Of a stretch of 64,000 nucleotides of DNA, positions 1 to 8,666 are shown one piece after another. The notes below the pieces were generated by a model. The model did not search any database. It saw only the letters and a list, made by a program, of their open reading frames with translations, and was not told where the DNA came from. The position numbers and the translations under genes were made by a program. The stretch's first letter is position 1; each line of letters starts with the position of its first letter. The DNA comes from Saccharospirillum sp043196875 (GTDB taxonomy: Bacteria; Pseudomonadota; Gammaproteobacteria; Pseudomonadales; Natronospirillaceae), in the NCBI RefSeq assembly GCF_043196875.1, contig NZ_JBEBMX010000010.1:40848-104847 (forward strand), given 5' to 3'.

Positions 1-728
1 GTTGCGCTGAAGTGAGTGTGCGACCGCAACTGAAGGTGGGTCTGTTGGCGACCGGCGATGAACTGCGCCAGCCGCATGAAACCCTGGGCATAGGTGATCT
101 TTATGATTCCAACCGGCCGGCGTTGCACGCCATGCTCAGTCGTTTGGGGGTTGAGGTGCACGACTATGGCGTGGTCGCCGACGATCCTGATCAACTGCGC
201 AGCGTGCTGCAACAGGCCGATGCTGACTGTGACCTGGTCATTACCAGCGGCGGTGTCAGCGTCGGTGAGGCCGATTACACCCGCCAGATTCTCGGCGAGC
301 TGGGGGAGATTGAAATCTGGAAGCTGGCGATCAAACCAGGCAAGCCTTTGGCCTTTGGTCGTCTGAGCAACAGCTGGTTTATTGGTCTGCCGGGCAATCC
401 GGTGTCGTCTGTGGTGACTTTTCATCTGGTCGCCACGCGCGCTATCCGCAAGCTGCAAGGTCAGCCGGATAAAGCGCTGCCGACTTTGGTTGCCACCACC
501 ACTGCGGCCATTAAAAAAACACCGGGTCGCATGGATTTTCAGCGCGGTGTCTGGCGTCAAACGGAAGCTGGCGTTGAAGTGCGACCAACGCGCGCTCAGC
601 AGGCTTCACACATTCTCGGTTCGATGACCGAGGCTAATTGTTATATCGCACTGGAGCAGGAGCGCGGCAGCGTGGCCGCCGGCGAGACGGTGACGCTGTG
701 GTTGTTCGACGAACTGTTCGGCGGCTGA
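1..728 (+). CDS. moeA: Molybdopterin molybdenumtransferase MoeA (C-terminal part, 5' end outside window)
   Basis: MoeA inserts molybdate into adenylylated molybdopterin, the last step of molybdenum cofactor synthesis in the cytoplasm. The frame is open at the first base of the window, so roughly the N-terminal 40% of the protein is missing; the in-frame GTG at position 12 is internal. The visible part starts just before the MoCF-binding domain, with ATGDEL, TSGGVSVGEADY, KPGKPLAFG and GLPGNPVSS, all hallmarks of MoeA/gephyrin E domains. The last ~80 residues form the C-terminal beta-barrel domain (domain IV). It stops three bases before the end of the convergent AraC-type gene. No other moa/mob/mod genes are visible here. 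Confidence 0.93.
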   Translation, partial: CAEVSVRPQLKVGLLATGDELRQPHETLGIGDLYDSNRPALHAMLSRLGVEVHDYGVVADDPDQLRSVLQQADADCDLVITSGGVSVGEADYTRQILGELGEIEIWKLAIKPGKPLAFGRLSNSWFIGLPGNPVSSVVTFHLVATRAIRKLQGQPDKALPTLVATTTAAIKKTPGRMDFQRGVWRQTEAGVEVRPTRAQQASHILGSMTEANCYIALEQERGSVAAGETVTLWLFDELFGG

Positions 729-731
729 GCG

Positions 732-1697
732 TTACGCCGGCCGTTGCCGGTTCTTGCGCACTTGCCCGGGCGCTTCGCCGAATACCCGTTTGAACGCCCG
801 GCTGAACGCGGCTTCGCTGCGATAACCCAAACGATCGGCCACCGTCATCATCGAATCTGCGCTGTTTTCCAGTTGCAGCCGCGCCGTCTGCATGCGCCAG
901 CGAGTCAGGTAGCGCATTGCCGGTTCGCCCATCAATTCGGTAAAACGCGCACTGAAACCCGAACGCGACAGGCTGGCCAGTTGCGCCAGTCGTTCAACCG
1001 TCCAGTCTTGCTGCGGATGCCGATGCATGGCCGCCAGCGCGCGGCCGAGCTGTTTGTCGCGCAGCGTCGCCAGCCAGCCGGTACTGGCCTGGGGGCTGTT
1101 GCGCAGCCAGTTGCGAATGACCTGAATGATCAGAATGTCGGTCAGGTGCGACATCACCGTCTCACCGCCGGGGCTGAGCTGCTGCGCTTCATACGCCATA
1201 TAACGCAGCGTGCTTTGCAGCCAGCTGCCTTCCGCTTCTTCCCAGCTATTGATCACCATCACCGACGGCAACGAGCGAATCAGCTGCTGGCCGGCGGCGT
1301 GGTCGAAGCGGGCCACACAGCAGATGGCGCGGCAGACCTCGCCGTCGCCACCAAACTGCATGATGTCGTAGCGTTCGCTGATATGCTGCGCCGGAATATC
1401 AAACAACGGCGTCGCCGCGCCATCCACGGTACTGGCGATGCAGTGGCCGCGACCGTGCGGCAGCATCACCAGGCTGCCTTGGGGCAGATGCACCGGCGCC
1501 TCGCCATCGGCCAGCGTCAACCAGCAATGTCCGGCGGTGACGACGTGAATCATCAGACAGTCGTCGAAGGGTGGCATCTCGATGCCCCAGGGCGCGCGCA
1601 GTTCCGACTGGCAATAGAAAATGCCGCTGAGTTTCAACAGGTGCAGGGCTTCGCCTAAATAGTCGTTGTGTTCGGGCACCACCGGTTGATCCGTCAT
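732..1697 (-). CDS. AraC-family transcriptional regulator with N-terminal cupin domain
   Basis: A 321-residue DNA-binding regulator. The first ~200 residues resemble the AraC_N/cupin_6 ligand-binding domain (LPQGSLVMLPHGRGH), and the last ~100 form the double helix-turn-helix of the AraC/XylS family, including LASLSRSGFSARF and VADRLGYRSEAAFSRAFKR. I prefer the ATG at 1697 because AGGTGA lies about six bases upstream; a GTG three codons earlier is the alternative. It is divergent from the NmrA-type reductase at 1872, with a perfect long palindrome between them. Members of this subfamily commonly control a neighbouring oxidoreductase gene, so regulation of 1872-3142 is a reasonable inference. 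The effector is unknown. Confidence 0.88.
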   Translation of the reverse strand: MTDQPVVPEHNDYLGEALHLLKLSGIFYCQSELRAPWGIEMPPFDDCLMIHVVTAGHCWLTLADGEAPVHLPQGSLVMLPHGRGHCIASTVDGAATPLFDIPAQHISERYDIMQFGGDGEVCRAICCVARFDHAAGQQLIRSLPSVMVINSWEEAEGSWLQSTLRYMAYEAQQLSPGGETVMSHLTDILIIQVIRNWLRNSPQASTGWLATLRDKQLGRALAAMHRHPQQDWTVERLAQLASLSRSGFSARFTELMGEPAMRYLTRWRMQTARLQLENSADSMMTVADRLGYRSEAAFSRAFKRVFGEAPGQVRKNRQRPA

Positions 1698-1738
1698 CGC
1701 TTTCACCTGAATGTGGGTTGGCTAAATCATCGCTTATT

Positions 1739-1775
1739 TTGATCGAAAATCCATTGGCTTTGGATTTTCGATCAA
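1739..1775. promoter_or_regulatory. Perfect 15-bp inverted repeat, candidate AraC operator
   Basis: TTGATCGAAAATCCA and its exact reverse complement are separated by seven bases in the 174-base gap between the divergent AraC-type regulator and the NmrA-type gene. There is no flanking T-run, so it does not look like a terminator. Its position suits an operator acting on one or both promoters. Which protein binds is inference; AraC proteins more often bind direct repeats, so another regulator is possible. Confidence 0.6.
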
Positions 1776-1871
1776 GGAGTCCGGTGTTCTGGTTATATCC
1801 AGTCCAATGGCCAGCGCCAACAATAGCGTCTCTTCATCCACCCCTTAAATGATGACCAGAGGCTAAACAAC

Positions 1872-2696
1872 ATGACCACTCCATTCCCCATCTTGATTCT
1901 CGGCAAACAGGCCAAAACCGGCGCGCGCGTCGATGCGTTGTTGCGCAACCGTGGCATTGCCACACGTGCGGTGTCGCGCTCCACCGAACCGAGCTTCGAC
2001 TGGTATCAGCCCGACACCTGGCCGGCTGTGCTGGACGGTGTGCAACAGGTCTATATGACCTTTCAGCCGGATCTGGCGATCCCGCAAGCGGAGTCCATCG
2101 TCACGGCGTTTTTCGAGGCGGCGAAACAGGCCGGAGTGCAGCATCTGGTGTTGCTGTCCGGCCGTGGCGAAGACGGCGCCGAGCGGGCCGAACAGGTGCT
2201 GATCAACAGCGGCTTGCGCTGGAACGTGGTGCGGGCGTCCTGGTTTGCGCAGAACTTCAGCGAGAGCTTTCTGACGCCCTCGGTAATAAGCGGAGAAGTG
2301 GCCTTGCCGGTGGGCGATGTGCTGGAGCCATTCGTCGATTGCGACGACATCGCCGAAGTGGCGGTAGCGGCGTTAACCCAACCGGAACTGGCGAATCGAT
2401 TGTTCGAAGTCACCGGCCCGGAATTGCTGACCTTTGACGATTGTGTTGCTCAGATTGCCAAAGCGACCGGCCGCGACATTCGTTTTCGATCGGTACCGAT
2501 TGACGGCTATCTGGGTTATTTGCAGGAACTGGGTTTGAGCGAGGCGGAACTGTGGTTGTTGCGCGAGTTGTTCACGCAAGTGCTGGACGGCCGCAACAGT
2601 CATCTGACGTCGGGCGTTAGCGACGCCCTGGGTCGCCCGCCGCGTCGCTTTGCCGATTACGTCGCCAAGGCCCAGCGCAACGGAGCCTGGGGTTGA
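1872..2696 (+). CDS. NmrA-like NAD(P)-binding reductase (atypical SDR)
   Basis: A 274-residue protein of the NmrA/HSCARG-like atypical short-chain dehydrogenase family. The N-terminal strand-loop ILGKQAKTGARV corresponds to the Gly-rich dinucleotide-binding turn, followed by VQHLVLLSGRGEDGAE and VRASWFAQNF, typical of NmrA/azoreductase-like or quinone-reductase-like members. No catalytic YxxxK pair is evident, as is usual in NmrA proteins, which may sense or reduce redox cofactors. It is divergent from the AraC gene and is followed closely by the DUF4345 membrane gene, probably in the same transcript. The substrate cannot be assigned. Confidence 0.85.
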   Translation: MTTPFPILILGKQAKTGARVDALLRNRGIATRAVSRSTEPSFDWYQPDTWPAVLDGVQQVYMTFQPDLAIPQAESIVTAFFEAAKQAGVQHLVLLSGRGEDGAERAEQVLINSGLRWNVVRASWFAQNFSESFLTPSVISGEVALPVGDVLEPFVDCDDIAEVAVAALTQPELANRLFEVTGPELLTFDDCVAQIAKATGRDIRFRSVPIDGYLGYLQELGLSEAELWLLRELFTQVLDGRNSHLTSGVSDALGRPPRRFADYVAKAQRNGAWG

Positions 2697-2725
2697 ACGT
2701 CGATGAACGACCGGAGGCACAACCC

Positions 2726-3142
2726 ATGAAATGGCCAAGTTTGATTCAGTCGGTGTTGGGGGTCAGCGGCGGCGTGGCGCTGGTGATCGGTGGCGCCATC
2801 CTGCTAGCGCCGGTGAGTTTTTATCAGTCGTATCAGATCGTGCTGCCGGATTCCGTTGAGTTGCGCAGCGAGCTCAGAGCCACCGCCACTCTGTTGCTGC
2901 TGGCAGCGATGGTGATCTTGGCTGGCGCCCTGAGCGCCGCGCATCGAACCCGGGCGCTGTGGGTAGCCATCGGGTTCTACGGTGCCTTTGTGTTCGGTCG
3001 GTTGATCAGCGCGTTGTTCGATGGCGCGCCGTCTTCCGCGCTGACGGCCGCCTGGGCCGTCGAACTGGGGCTGCTGACATTGAACCTGATGGGAGTGATG
3101 GCCGCGCGTCGCGCCGCGACAACACCTCAGCCGCGCACGTAA
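2726..3142 (+). CDS. DUF4345-like small integral membrane protein
   Basis: A 138-residue hydrophobic protein with about four predicted membrane segments (near residues 7-29, 50-70, 78-98 and 108-128). The pattern ELRATATLLLLAAMVI...LSAAHR and the closing AVELGLLTLNL match the DUF4345 family, whose function is unknown. ATG at 2726 is chosen because CCGGAGG sits at the right distance; the frame can be extended to a TTG at 2693 that would overlap the previous stop. It follows the NmrA-type gene by about 30 bases, so cotranscription is likely. Its last 16 bases overlap the convergent gcvT stop. Confidence 0.75.
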   Translation: MKWPSLIQSVLGVSGGVALVIGGAILLAPVSFYQSYQIVLPDSVELRSELRATATLLLLAAMVILAGALSAAHRTRALWVAIGFYGAFVFGRLISALFDGAPSSALTAAWAVELGLLTLNLMGVMAARRAATTPQPRT

Positions 3143-4254
3143 CCAGGCGCGACGAACGGCATTTTGCTGACTGTCATCGGCAGTTGCTTACCGCGCACTT
3201 CGGCGAACACCGCGGTGTCGAGTGCGCTGTAGGCGGCGTCGACATAACCCATAGCAACCGGCGCTGCAACGCTCGGACCAAAGGTGCCGCTGGTGACGAT
3301 GCCGATCTTGGCGCCGTCGGCATTAAACAGCTCGGTGCCTTCACGCACCGGCGCGCGACCCTGGCCCAGCAGGCCGACGCGTTTGCGCGCCGCATCTTTG
3401 CGCTCGATCTGACCCAGAATCACCTCGGCACCGGGAAAACCGCCAGGGCGTTCGCCGTCGTGACGACGCGTCTTGGAAACCGCCCAGATCAGGCTGGCCT
3501 CGGCCGGAGTGGTGCGGGTGTCGATGTCGTGACCGTAAAGACACAAACCGCCTTCCAGACGCAGCGAATCACGCGCGCCCAGACCGATGGGTTCGACTTC
3601 CGGCTCCGCCAACAACTTACGCACCAGAGCTTCGGCCGCATCCGCCGGGATGGAAATCTCATAGCCGTCTTCGCCGGTGTAGCCACTGCGTGACACAAAG
3701 CAGTCGATGCCGTCGATATCCATTTGCTGGTTATCCATAAACACCAGTTCGCTGACCGCCGGCTGCAAACGCGCCAGCACATCCACGGCTTTCGGGCCTT
3801 GCAGTGCCACCAAAGCGCGATCGGTCAATTCGGTGACGGTGATATCGGCGGGCAGGTTGGCGCGCAGGTGGGCGATGTCCTCAGCTTTGCAGGCGGCGTT
3901 GACGACTAAATAGAGGCCATCGCCCTGATTGGTGATCATCAGATCATCGAGAATGCCGCCTTCAGCGTTGGTGAACAGCGCATAGCGTTGGCGGCCTTCC
4001 GGCAGGTCGATGACATCGACCGGCACCAGTTGTTCCAGCGCGGCCGCAACATTGGGCCCGGTCAGTTTGACCTGACCCATATGGGACACATCGAACAACC
4101 CGGCCTGGGTGCGGGTGTGTAGGTGCTCACCTTTCACGCCGAGCGGGAACTGCACCGGCATCGAATAACCGGCGAAGGGCACCATGCGCGCGCCCAGTTC
4201 GATGTGCAGGTCGGTCAGCGGAGTGTGGTTCAGGTTATCCGGGCTGGCGCTCAT
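3127..4254 (-). CDS. gcvT: Aminomethyltransferase, glycine cleavage T-protein
   Basis: T-protein transfers the methylene group from aminomethyl-H-protein to tetrahydrofolate, releasing ammonia. The 375 residues match the family's usual length. Visible signatures are GARMVPFAGYSMPVQ near the N-terminus, LFDVSHMGQ, SRSGYTGEDGYE, the LRLEGGLCLYGHD substrate/folate region and a C-terminal barrel with ILGQIERKDAARKRVGL. The start at 4254 is favoured because GGAGA lies eight bases upstream; frames extending to 4407 would run into the opposite promoter. Notably no gcvH, gcvP or glycine riboswitch sits alongside, so the partners must be encoded elsewhere. It is divergent from the epimerase gene. Confidence 0.93.
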   Translation of the reverse strand: MSASPDNLNHTPLTDLHIELGARMVPFAGYSMPVQFPLGVKGEHLHTRTQAGLFDVSHMGQVKLTGPNVAAALEQLVPVDVIDLPEGRQRYALFTNAEGGILDDLMITNQGDGLYLVVNAACKAEDIAHLRANLPADITVTELTDRALVALQGPKAVDVLARLQPAVSELVFMDNQQMDIDGIDCFVSRSGYTGEDGYEISIPADAAEALVRKLLAEPEVEPIGLGARDSLRLEGGLCLYGHDIDTRTTPAEASLIWAVSKTRRHDGERPGGFPGAEVILGQIERKDAARKRVGLLGQGRAPVREGTELFNADGAKIGIVTSGTFGPSVAAPVAMGYVDAAYSALDTAVFAEVRGKQLPMTVSKMPFVAPGYVRG

Positions 4255-4342
4255 GGGCGTCTCCATTGGCAGGCGGTTGGGCCGCAGTGCGGCGCGAATC
4301 TGGGCGCGATGATGCAACAAAGCCAGCGCCATTCCAATAGCA

Positions 4343-4362
4343 AAGTTTCCAATAGGAAACTT
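4343..4362. promoter_or_regulatory. Inverted repeat between gcvT and the epimerase gene, candidate operator
   Basis: AAGTTTCCAATAGGAAACTT is a perfect 8-bp inverted repeat with an AATA centre, lying in the divergent intergenic region. A second copy of TTCCAATAG occurs 15 bases upstream at 4332. No regulator gene is adjacent, so the binding protein is unknown. Confidence 0.5.
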
Positions 4363-4431
4363 AAGAAAAATGAGGCTCGGCGCTTTCTGGTAGCATGAGC
4401 GCCGCATTCAACCTAAGCAGTGAGGACTCTT

Positions 4432-5325
4432 ATGCGATTGTTATTCACCGGCGGCAGCGGCAAAGCCGGTCGCCATGCCACCGCTTATCTGCGCGATCAG
4501 GGGCATCGGGTCACCAATCTGGATTGGGTTGCCTCGGATGTACCTGGCATCACCACCCTGAAAATCGACCTCACCGATGCCGGCCAGGTGTTCAATGCCT
4601 GCCAGGCTTACGCCGATTTTGACGAGCTGGAGCCGGGCACGGGTGTGCCGCGTTACGACGCCATCGTGCATTTCGCCGCTATTCCGGCGATTCTGCACCG
4701 GCCCGATAACGAGACTTACCGCATCAATACGCTGAGCACTTACAACGTGCTCGACGCCGCCACCAAACTGGGCATTCCCAAGGTGATCTTTGCGTCCAGC
4801 GAAACCACCTACGGCGTTTGTTTTGCCGATGGTTTAAAACAACCGGAATACCTACCCGTCGATGAAGAGCACCCGACGGTGCCGCACGACAGCTATGCCA
4901 TGAGTAAGGTGGTTAACGAAGTCACCGCGCGTTCGTTCCAGGCGCGCACCGGCATCGATATCTACGGTCTGCGCATTAACAACGTTATTGAGCCGCATGA
5001 ATACCAAGAGAATTTTCCGGCTTTTATGAACAATCCGGCGCTGCGTCGGCGCAATATTTTTGCCTATATCGATGCGCGCGATCTGGGTCAGATGGTGGAT
5101 TGCTGCCTGAAAACCGATGGTTTGGGTTACGAGGTTTTTAACGTGTCCAACGATGATCTGTCGGTGGGTTTGAGCAATCCCGAAGCCATTGCACAGTTTT
5201 ATCCGGGCGTGCCCATCAAAGCGCAGATGGGTGAATGGGAGACTTTCTACAGCAATAAAAAGGCGCGTCGCCTGCTCGGCTTCGCGCCCCAATATTCCTG
5301 GCGTGATGTGCTCGACGCCGACTGA
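4432..5325 (+). CDS. NAD-dependent epimerase/dehydratase family protein (extended SDR)
   Basis: A 297-residue extended SDR, similar in build to nucleotide-sugar epimerases and uronate dehydrogenases. The N-terminus carries the NAD-binding turn FTGGSGKAGRH; an acidic residue (NLDW) at the end of strand 2 suggests NAD preference. VHFAAIPA, the catalytic Ser (ASSETTYG) and the Tyr-Lys pair (DSYAMSK) are all present, so the enzyme looks active. ATG at 4432 has TGAGGA five bases upstream. It is convergent with the flavin oxidoreductase, three bases away. The lack of a sugar-nucleotide gene cluster leaves the substrate open. Confidence 0.85.
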   Translation: MRLLFTGGSGKAGRHATAYLRDQGHRVTNLDWVASDVPGITTLKIDLTDAGQVFNACQAYADFDELEPGTGVPRYDAIVHFAAIPAILHRPDNETYRINTLSTYNVLDAATKLGIPKVIFASSETTYGVCFADGLKQPEYLPVDEEHPTVPHDSYAMSKVVNEVTARSFQARTGIDIYGLRINNVIEPHEYQENFPAFMNNPALRRRNIFAYIDARDLGQMVDCCLKTDGLGYEVFNVSNDDLSVGLSNPEAIAQFYPGVPIKAQMGEWETFYSNKKARRLLGFAPQYSWRDVLDAD

Positions 5326-5327
5326 AA

Positions 5328-6407
5328 TCAGTCGGCGATAAAGCCCGGGAAACCGCGCAGATAGGTCATAAAGGTGTCGCTGATGCCTTCACCCTCAAGT
5401 TGCTGCGCAGCGATGGGTAAAGCCGGTACCGAGTAGTCGGCATCGGCTTTAACCCGCTTAGGAAAATCGTGCGCCATAACGCCGGCCTTGCCGATGGCGA
5501 CATAGTCGGCGCCGGCATCCAGCGCTGCCCGCGCATCGGCCGCGGACATGATTTTTCCGGCGACGCCGAGCTTGATGTCACCGCGTGGCAGTTCAGTGAA
5601 CAGCGACATCAACGTCTTGCCCGCAAAGTGTTCATCTTCCGGCTGTTTGTTGAAATCCCACAGCGATAAATCCAGATAATCCAAAGCAGCGCTGGCCAGC
5701 AACTGACGCGCGACTTCGATCATATCCGGCAGTTCCAGACCAAAACGTTCAGTGGAAATGCGCACGCCAATCTGAAAATCGGGCCGGCAGGCCGCACGGA
5801 TGCCGTCGAGAATAGCGAATAACAGACGGGCACGATTTTCCAGCGAGCCGCCCCAGCGATCATCGCGCTGATTGTATTGCGCCGACAAAAACTGGGTGAG
5901 GATGTAGCCATGGCCACCGTGAATCTGCACGCCATCAAAACCGGCTTGTTCGGCGCGCTGGGCAGCGCTGACAAAATCCTCTACCAACTGCTCGACTTCT
6001 GCTTCGCTCAGCGCCCGGGCGCCGGTTTCAGCGTGAGCGGACGGGCCGACTTTATCGGTCACGCCATCAAAGGCGCGAATGCCGGCATGGTGCAGTTGCA
6101 GCGAAGACACCGCGCCGGCGTCGCGCAGGCCATCGGCCAGTCGAGTGAGGCCGGGCAGGTGTTCGTCACTGAAACAACCCAACTGACCAGGAAAGCCCTG
6201 GCCATTGACCTGCACATGGCTGGCGCAACTGGTGACCAGACCAAAACCGCCCTCGGCGCGCATCGTCAGCCAGCGGTATTCATCCTCGGCCAGGGTGCCA
6301 TCGGCGTGACTTTGGGTATTGGTCAATGGCGCCAGCACCAGGCGGTTGGCGGCGGCCGGGCCACGTTTAAAATGCAGTGGGTTAAACAGATCGGAAGCAG
6401 AACTCAT
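5328..6407 (-). CDS. NADH:flavin oxidoreductase, old yellow enzyme family
   Basis: A 359-residue FMN-dependent TIM-barrel protein of the OYE/NemA/2,4-dienoyl-CoA-reductase family. Characteristic stretches are the N-terminal NRLVLAPLTN, LQLHHAGIRA, GFDGVQIHGGHGYILTQFL, NQRDDRWGGSLENRARLL and the C-terminal phosphate-binding region ending GADYVAIGKAGVMAHD. The HGGHGYL-type motif and DDRWGGS are strongly conserved in the family. No C-terminal iron-sulfur/FAD extension is present, so it is a short OYE-type protein. The ATG at 6407 has GAGGT six bases upstream. Physiological substrates are usually unknown; alkene reduction is the general chemistry. Confidence 0.9.
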   Translation of the reverse strand: MSSASDLFNPLHFKRGPAAANRLVLAPLTNTQSHADGTLAEDEYRWLTMRAEGGFGLVTSCASHVQVNGQGFPGQLGCFSDEHLPGLTRLADGLRDAGAVSSLQLHHAGIRAFDGVTDKVGPSAHAETGARALSEAEVEQLVEDFVSAAQRAEQAGFDGVQIHGGHGYILTQFLSAQYNQRDDRWGGSLENRARLLFAILDGIRAACRPDFQIGVRISTERFGLELPDMIEVARQLLASAALDYLDLSLWDFNKQPEDEHFAGKTLMSLFTELPRGDIKLGVAGKIMSAADARAALDAGADYVAIGKAGVMAHDFPKRVKADADYSVPALPIAAQQLEGEGISDTFMTYLRGFPGFIAD

Positions 6408-6492
6408 CACCAAACCTCAATGGTTAATACAACGGAACAGCGAGTGCGTGGCAGCTCACGTAATTTAATCAGTTACGTGAAGTAGGGGCGGC

Positions 6493-7980
6493 TCAGCAAT
6501 AATGCAATGGTTGGCTGAGATGCAGGCGCTGACGCAAGCGTCGGGCAGTAGCATCGACCAGAACATTCAGCACGGCGGTGGCGATCAGCAGCACCAGAGC
6601 GCGATCGAAACGGAACTCGGAAAAGGCCGAATCAATAAAAAATCCGAGCGTGGGAATGCCCAGCATGCCGAGGATGGCGGTTTCGCGAATCACCGTTTCA
6701 AAACGGTAGAGGGTAAACGCCAGGAACAACCGATACTGACGCGGCAGGACTTCAAAGAAATAGCGGTTTAGCCCGCGTGACGCATCATCGCGCAACCGCA
6801 GGCTGCGACTGTATTGGCCAACCAGGTGACCGACGATGGCGCCGTTGTGCAGCCCGAGCGCTAACACTGCGGGCAGCATCGACGGGCCGAGCAGAATCAA
6901 GGCAATAAAGGCCAGCAGATATTCCGGCAGCGAGCGAAACACGATCAGCAGCAGATGGCCCAGGCCGCGGCTGGCGCGGTTGCCAAACAGCGGCGAGACC
7001 GCTGGAAAGCTGAGCAGGCCGATAAGTCCCATCAGCATCAGCGCCAGCATCGCCAACACCAGCGTATTGCCAAGGCCGGGGGCGATCTGGTCAAGCCATA
7101 AATCCTGCAACCAGGGCAGCAGGTTTTCCGGCTGACCGGCACGTAAGGGCGCCGGCACGATGTCATGCGTTAAAAAGCGCAGCATCAGGCTGGGATTAAC
7201 GCTGGCGTTCAGAGGTAAGGCTAATAGCGAGGCCAGCGCCAGAATGGGCAGAGAACGGGCGCGGCTCCACAGCGGTAAGGACGCTATAAGCACCAGCAAG
7301 GCGTAAAAATAGACCGCGCCTTCGGCGTAAAAACCCTGGCGCAATAAAGATTCCAGATGATAGCCCAGCGTTGGCAAACCGATAAAACCGAGCACCGCCG
7401 AGGAACGCAAACCGCACTCCAGTCGGTAGCGCGTATAAGCCACCAAATGCGGCCAGGCTTGGGGGAGAGTGGTGAATAATAAGCGCGATAACGCCGAGGT
7501 ATTAAGCGGTAATGCCTGGGCCGGACTGGGATCAACTTCCTCGAATATTTCGCCATAGACCTTGGCAAAAATACCGGCGTAGGGCACGGCGATCGCCAGC
7601 ACACCGGCGGCGCTGTTGAGCCCCAATAACTGAATAAACAACAGTGCCCAGAACAGTTCGTGCACGGCGCGAATTGAGGCCGCGAATACCCGCACCACAC
7701 GCCAGTGATACAGCAACGCCAAGCCAAAACCCGCTAGCGCGCCCAGAGCGACACCCTGGAGCGCGAAACTCAAGGTGTTGATTATGGCGGTGATCAAGGT
7801 ACTGCTGTCGGGCCAGGCTGGTTGCAGCAAACCCAGCGCCAGTTGGGTCAGCTCGCGGCCGGGGTTCAGGGTTTGGATGCTGAAATCGGCCCAGGGCAAA
7901 CACAGCAGCGCCAGCAACACAATCAGGCCGGTGGTGCGCACCATGGCGCGCGCAGAACTGTTCGGTGGTGCAGCTGTCAT
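6493..7980 (-). CDS. Phosphonate/selenate-type ABC transporter permease, two fused PhnE-like domains
   Basis: A 495-residue inner-membrane protein made of two tandem binding-protein-dependent permease domains. The first half ends in an EAA-type loop around TLPQAWPHLVAYTRYRLECG; the second repeats it as VLPRQYRLFLAFTLYRFETVIRE with ILGMLGIPTLG. About ten to twelve hydrophobic segments are visible. PhnE is normally a single ~250-residue domain working as a homodimer, so this is a fused pair. Its start codon overlaps the stop of the ATPase gene by four bases, indicating translational coupling. It forms the channel for the substrate delivered by the periplasmic protein at 8663. Confidence 0.88.
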   Translation of the reverse strand: MTAAPPNSSARAMVRTTGLIVLLALLCLPWADFSIQTLNPGRELTQLALGLLQPAWPDSSTLITAIINTLSFALQGVALGALAGFGLALLYHWRVVRVFAASIRAVHELFWALLFIQLLGLNSAAGVLAIAVPYAGIFAKVYGEIFEEVDPSPAQALPLNTSALSRLLFTTLPQAWPHLVAYTRYRLECGLRSSAVLGFIGLPTLGYHLESLLRQGFYAEGAVYFYALLVLIASLPLWSRARSLPILALASLLALPLNASVNPSLMLRFLTHDIVPAPLRAGQPENLLPWLQDLWLDQIAPGLGNTLVLAMLALMLMGLIGLLSFPAVSPLFGNRASRGLGHLLLIVFRSLPEYLLAFIALILLGPSMLPAVLALGLHNGAIVGHLVGQYSRSLRLRDDASRGLNRYFFEVLPRQYRLFLAFTLYRFETVIRETAILGMLGIPTLGFFIDSAFSEFRFDRALVLLIATAVLNVLVDATARRLRQRLHLSQPLHYC

Positions 7981-8666
7981 GCGGCGCTGGGGTAGAGTTG
8001 GGCGAGGTCGGCGGCGCGCAAGTCAGCGCTTGGGGCGTCGATGATAATGCGGCCCTCTTTTAAACCGATAATGCGCTGACAGTGCGTCAGTGCCTGGTCG
8101 ATATTGTGCAGTGCCAGTACCACCGTTTCATGCTGTTCGTTGATCAACCTCAGCAAGTCGTCGGCCTGGTGTTCATCGACCGCCGACACCGGTTCGTCGC
8201 CCAAAAACACCGGCCGTTGTTGATAGAGGGCGCGGCCTAAATTGACGCGACTTTGCTGGCCGCCCGACAAGCGGTCGACCGATTGCAGTAAGCGATCCCC
8301 CAGCCCCAAACGCTGCGCCAGTTCACCCAGTTCGGCACGACGCAGCGGCGCCGGCCAGAGTAAATTGCGCAGGTTATAGAGCGTCGAATAACGATCCAGC
8401 CGACCCATATAGAGGTTATGAAACACCGTCAGCAAGGGGACCAGTCCACTGTGCTGTGGACACCAGGCCACCTGCTGGGGATGTTGCTGGCGCAGCGCGC
8501 GCAACAAGGTGGTTTTGCCGCTGCCGGATTCACCGAGCAAGGCGATGGTCTCACCAGCCTCGATGCGCAAATCCAGATCACGCAGGATCACCCGGCCATC
8601 CAGGCCGAGCTCGGCCTGGTTGATACGGAACAGGGGCGCAGCGTCCTTCACTAGGCGTCCAGTCAC
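7977..8666 (-). CDS. Phosphonate/selenate-type ABC transporter ATP-binding protein (PhnC-like)
   Basis: A 229-residue ATPase energising the importer. Walker A is GESGSGKTT near residue 44, the ABC signature is LSGGQQSRV, Walker B is RPVFLGDEP and the switch histidine lies in LALHNIDQAL. The length is short but complete for the family. It starts with GTG, overlapping the stop of the binding-protein gene (GTGA), and in turn overlaps the permease start, so all three genes are translationally coupled. The absence of C-P lyase or phosphonatase genes means the substrate is not fixed by context. Confidence 0.88.
   Translation of the reverse strand: MTGRLVKDAAPLFRINQAELGLDGRVILRDLDLRIEAGETIALLGESGSGKTTLLRALRQQHPQQVAWCPQHSGLVPLLTVFHNLYMGRLDRYSTLYNLRNLLWPAPLRRAELGELAQRLGLGDRLLQSVDRLSGGQQSRVNLGRALYQQRPVFLGDEPVSAVDEHQADDLLRLINEQHETVVLALHNIDQALTHCQRIIGLKEGRIIIDAPSADLRAADLAQLYPSAA

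Noticed and set aside
744..1658. Long open frame on the plus strand opposite the AraC-type gene
   Set aside because: It is antisense to a well-recognised gene, has low-complexity composition and shows no family motifs.
4343..4362. PsrA-type operator reading of the gcvT palindrome
   Set aside because: PsrA sites have GAAAC-N4-GTTTC, the opposite arm orientation, so the match is superficial.
4255..4431. Possible glycine riboswitch upstream of gcvT
   Set aside because: No tandem glycine-aptamer core was seen; the gap is also too short for a tandem riboswitch plus two promoters.
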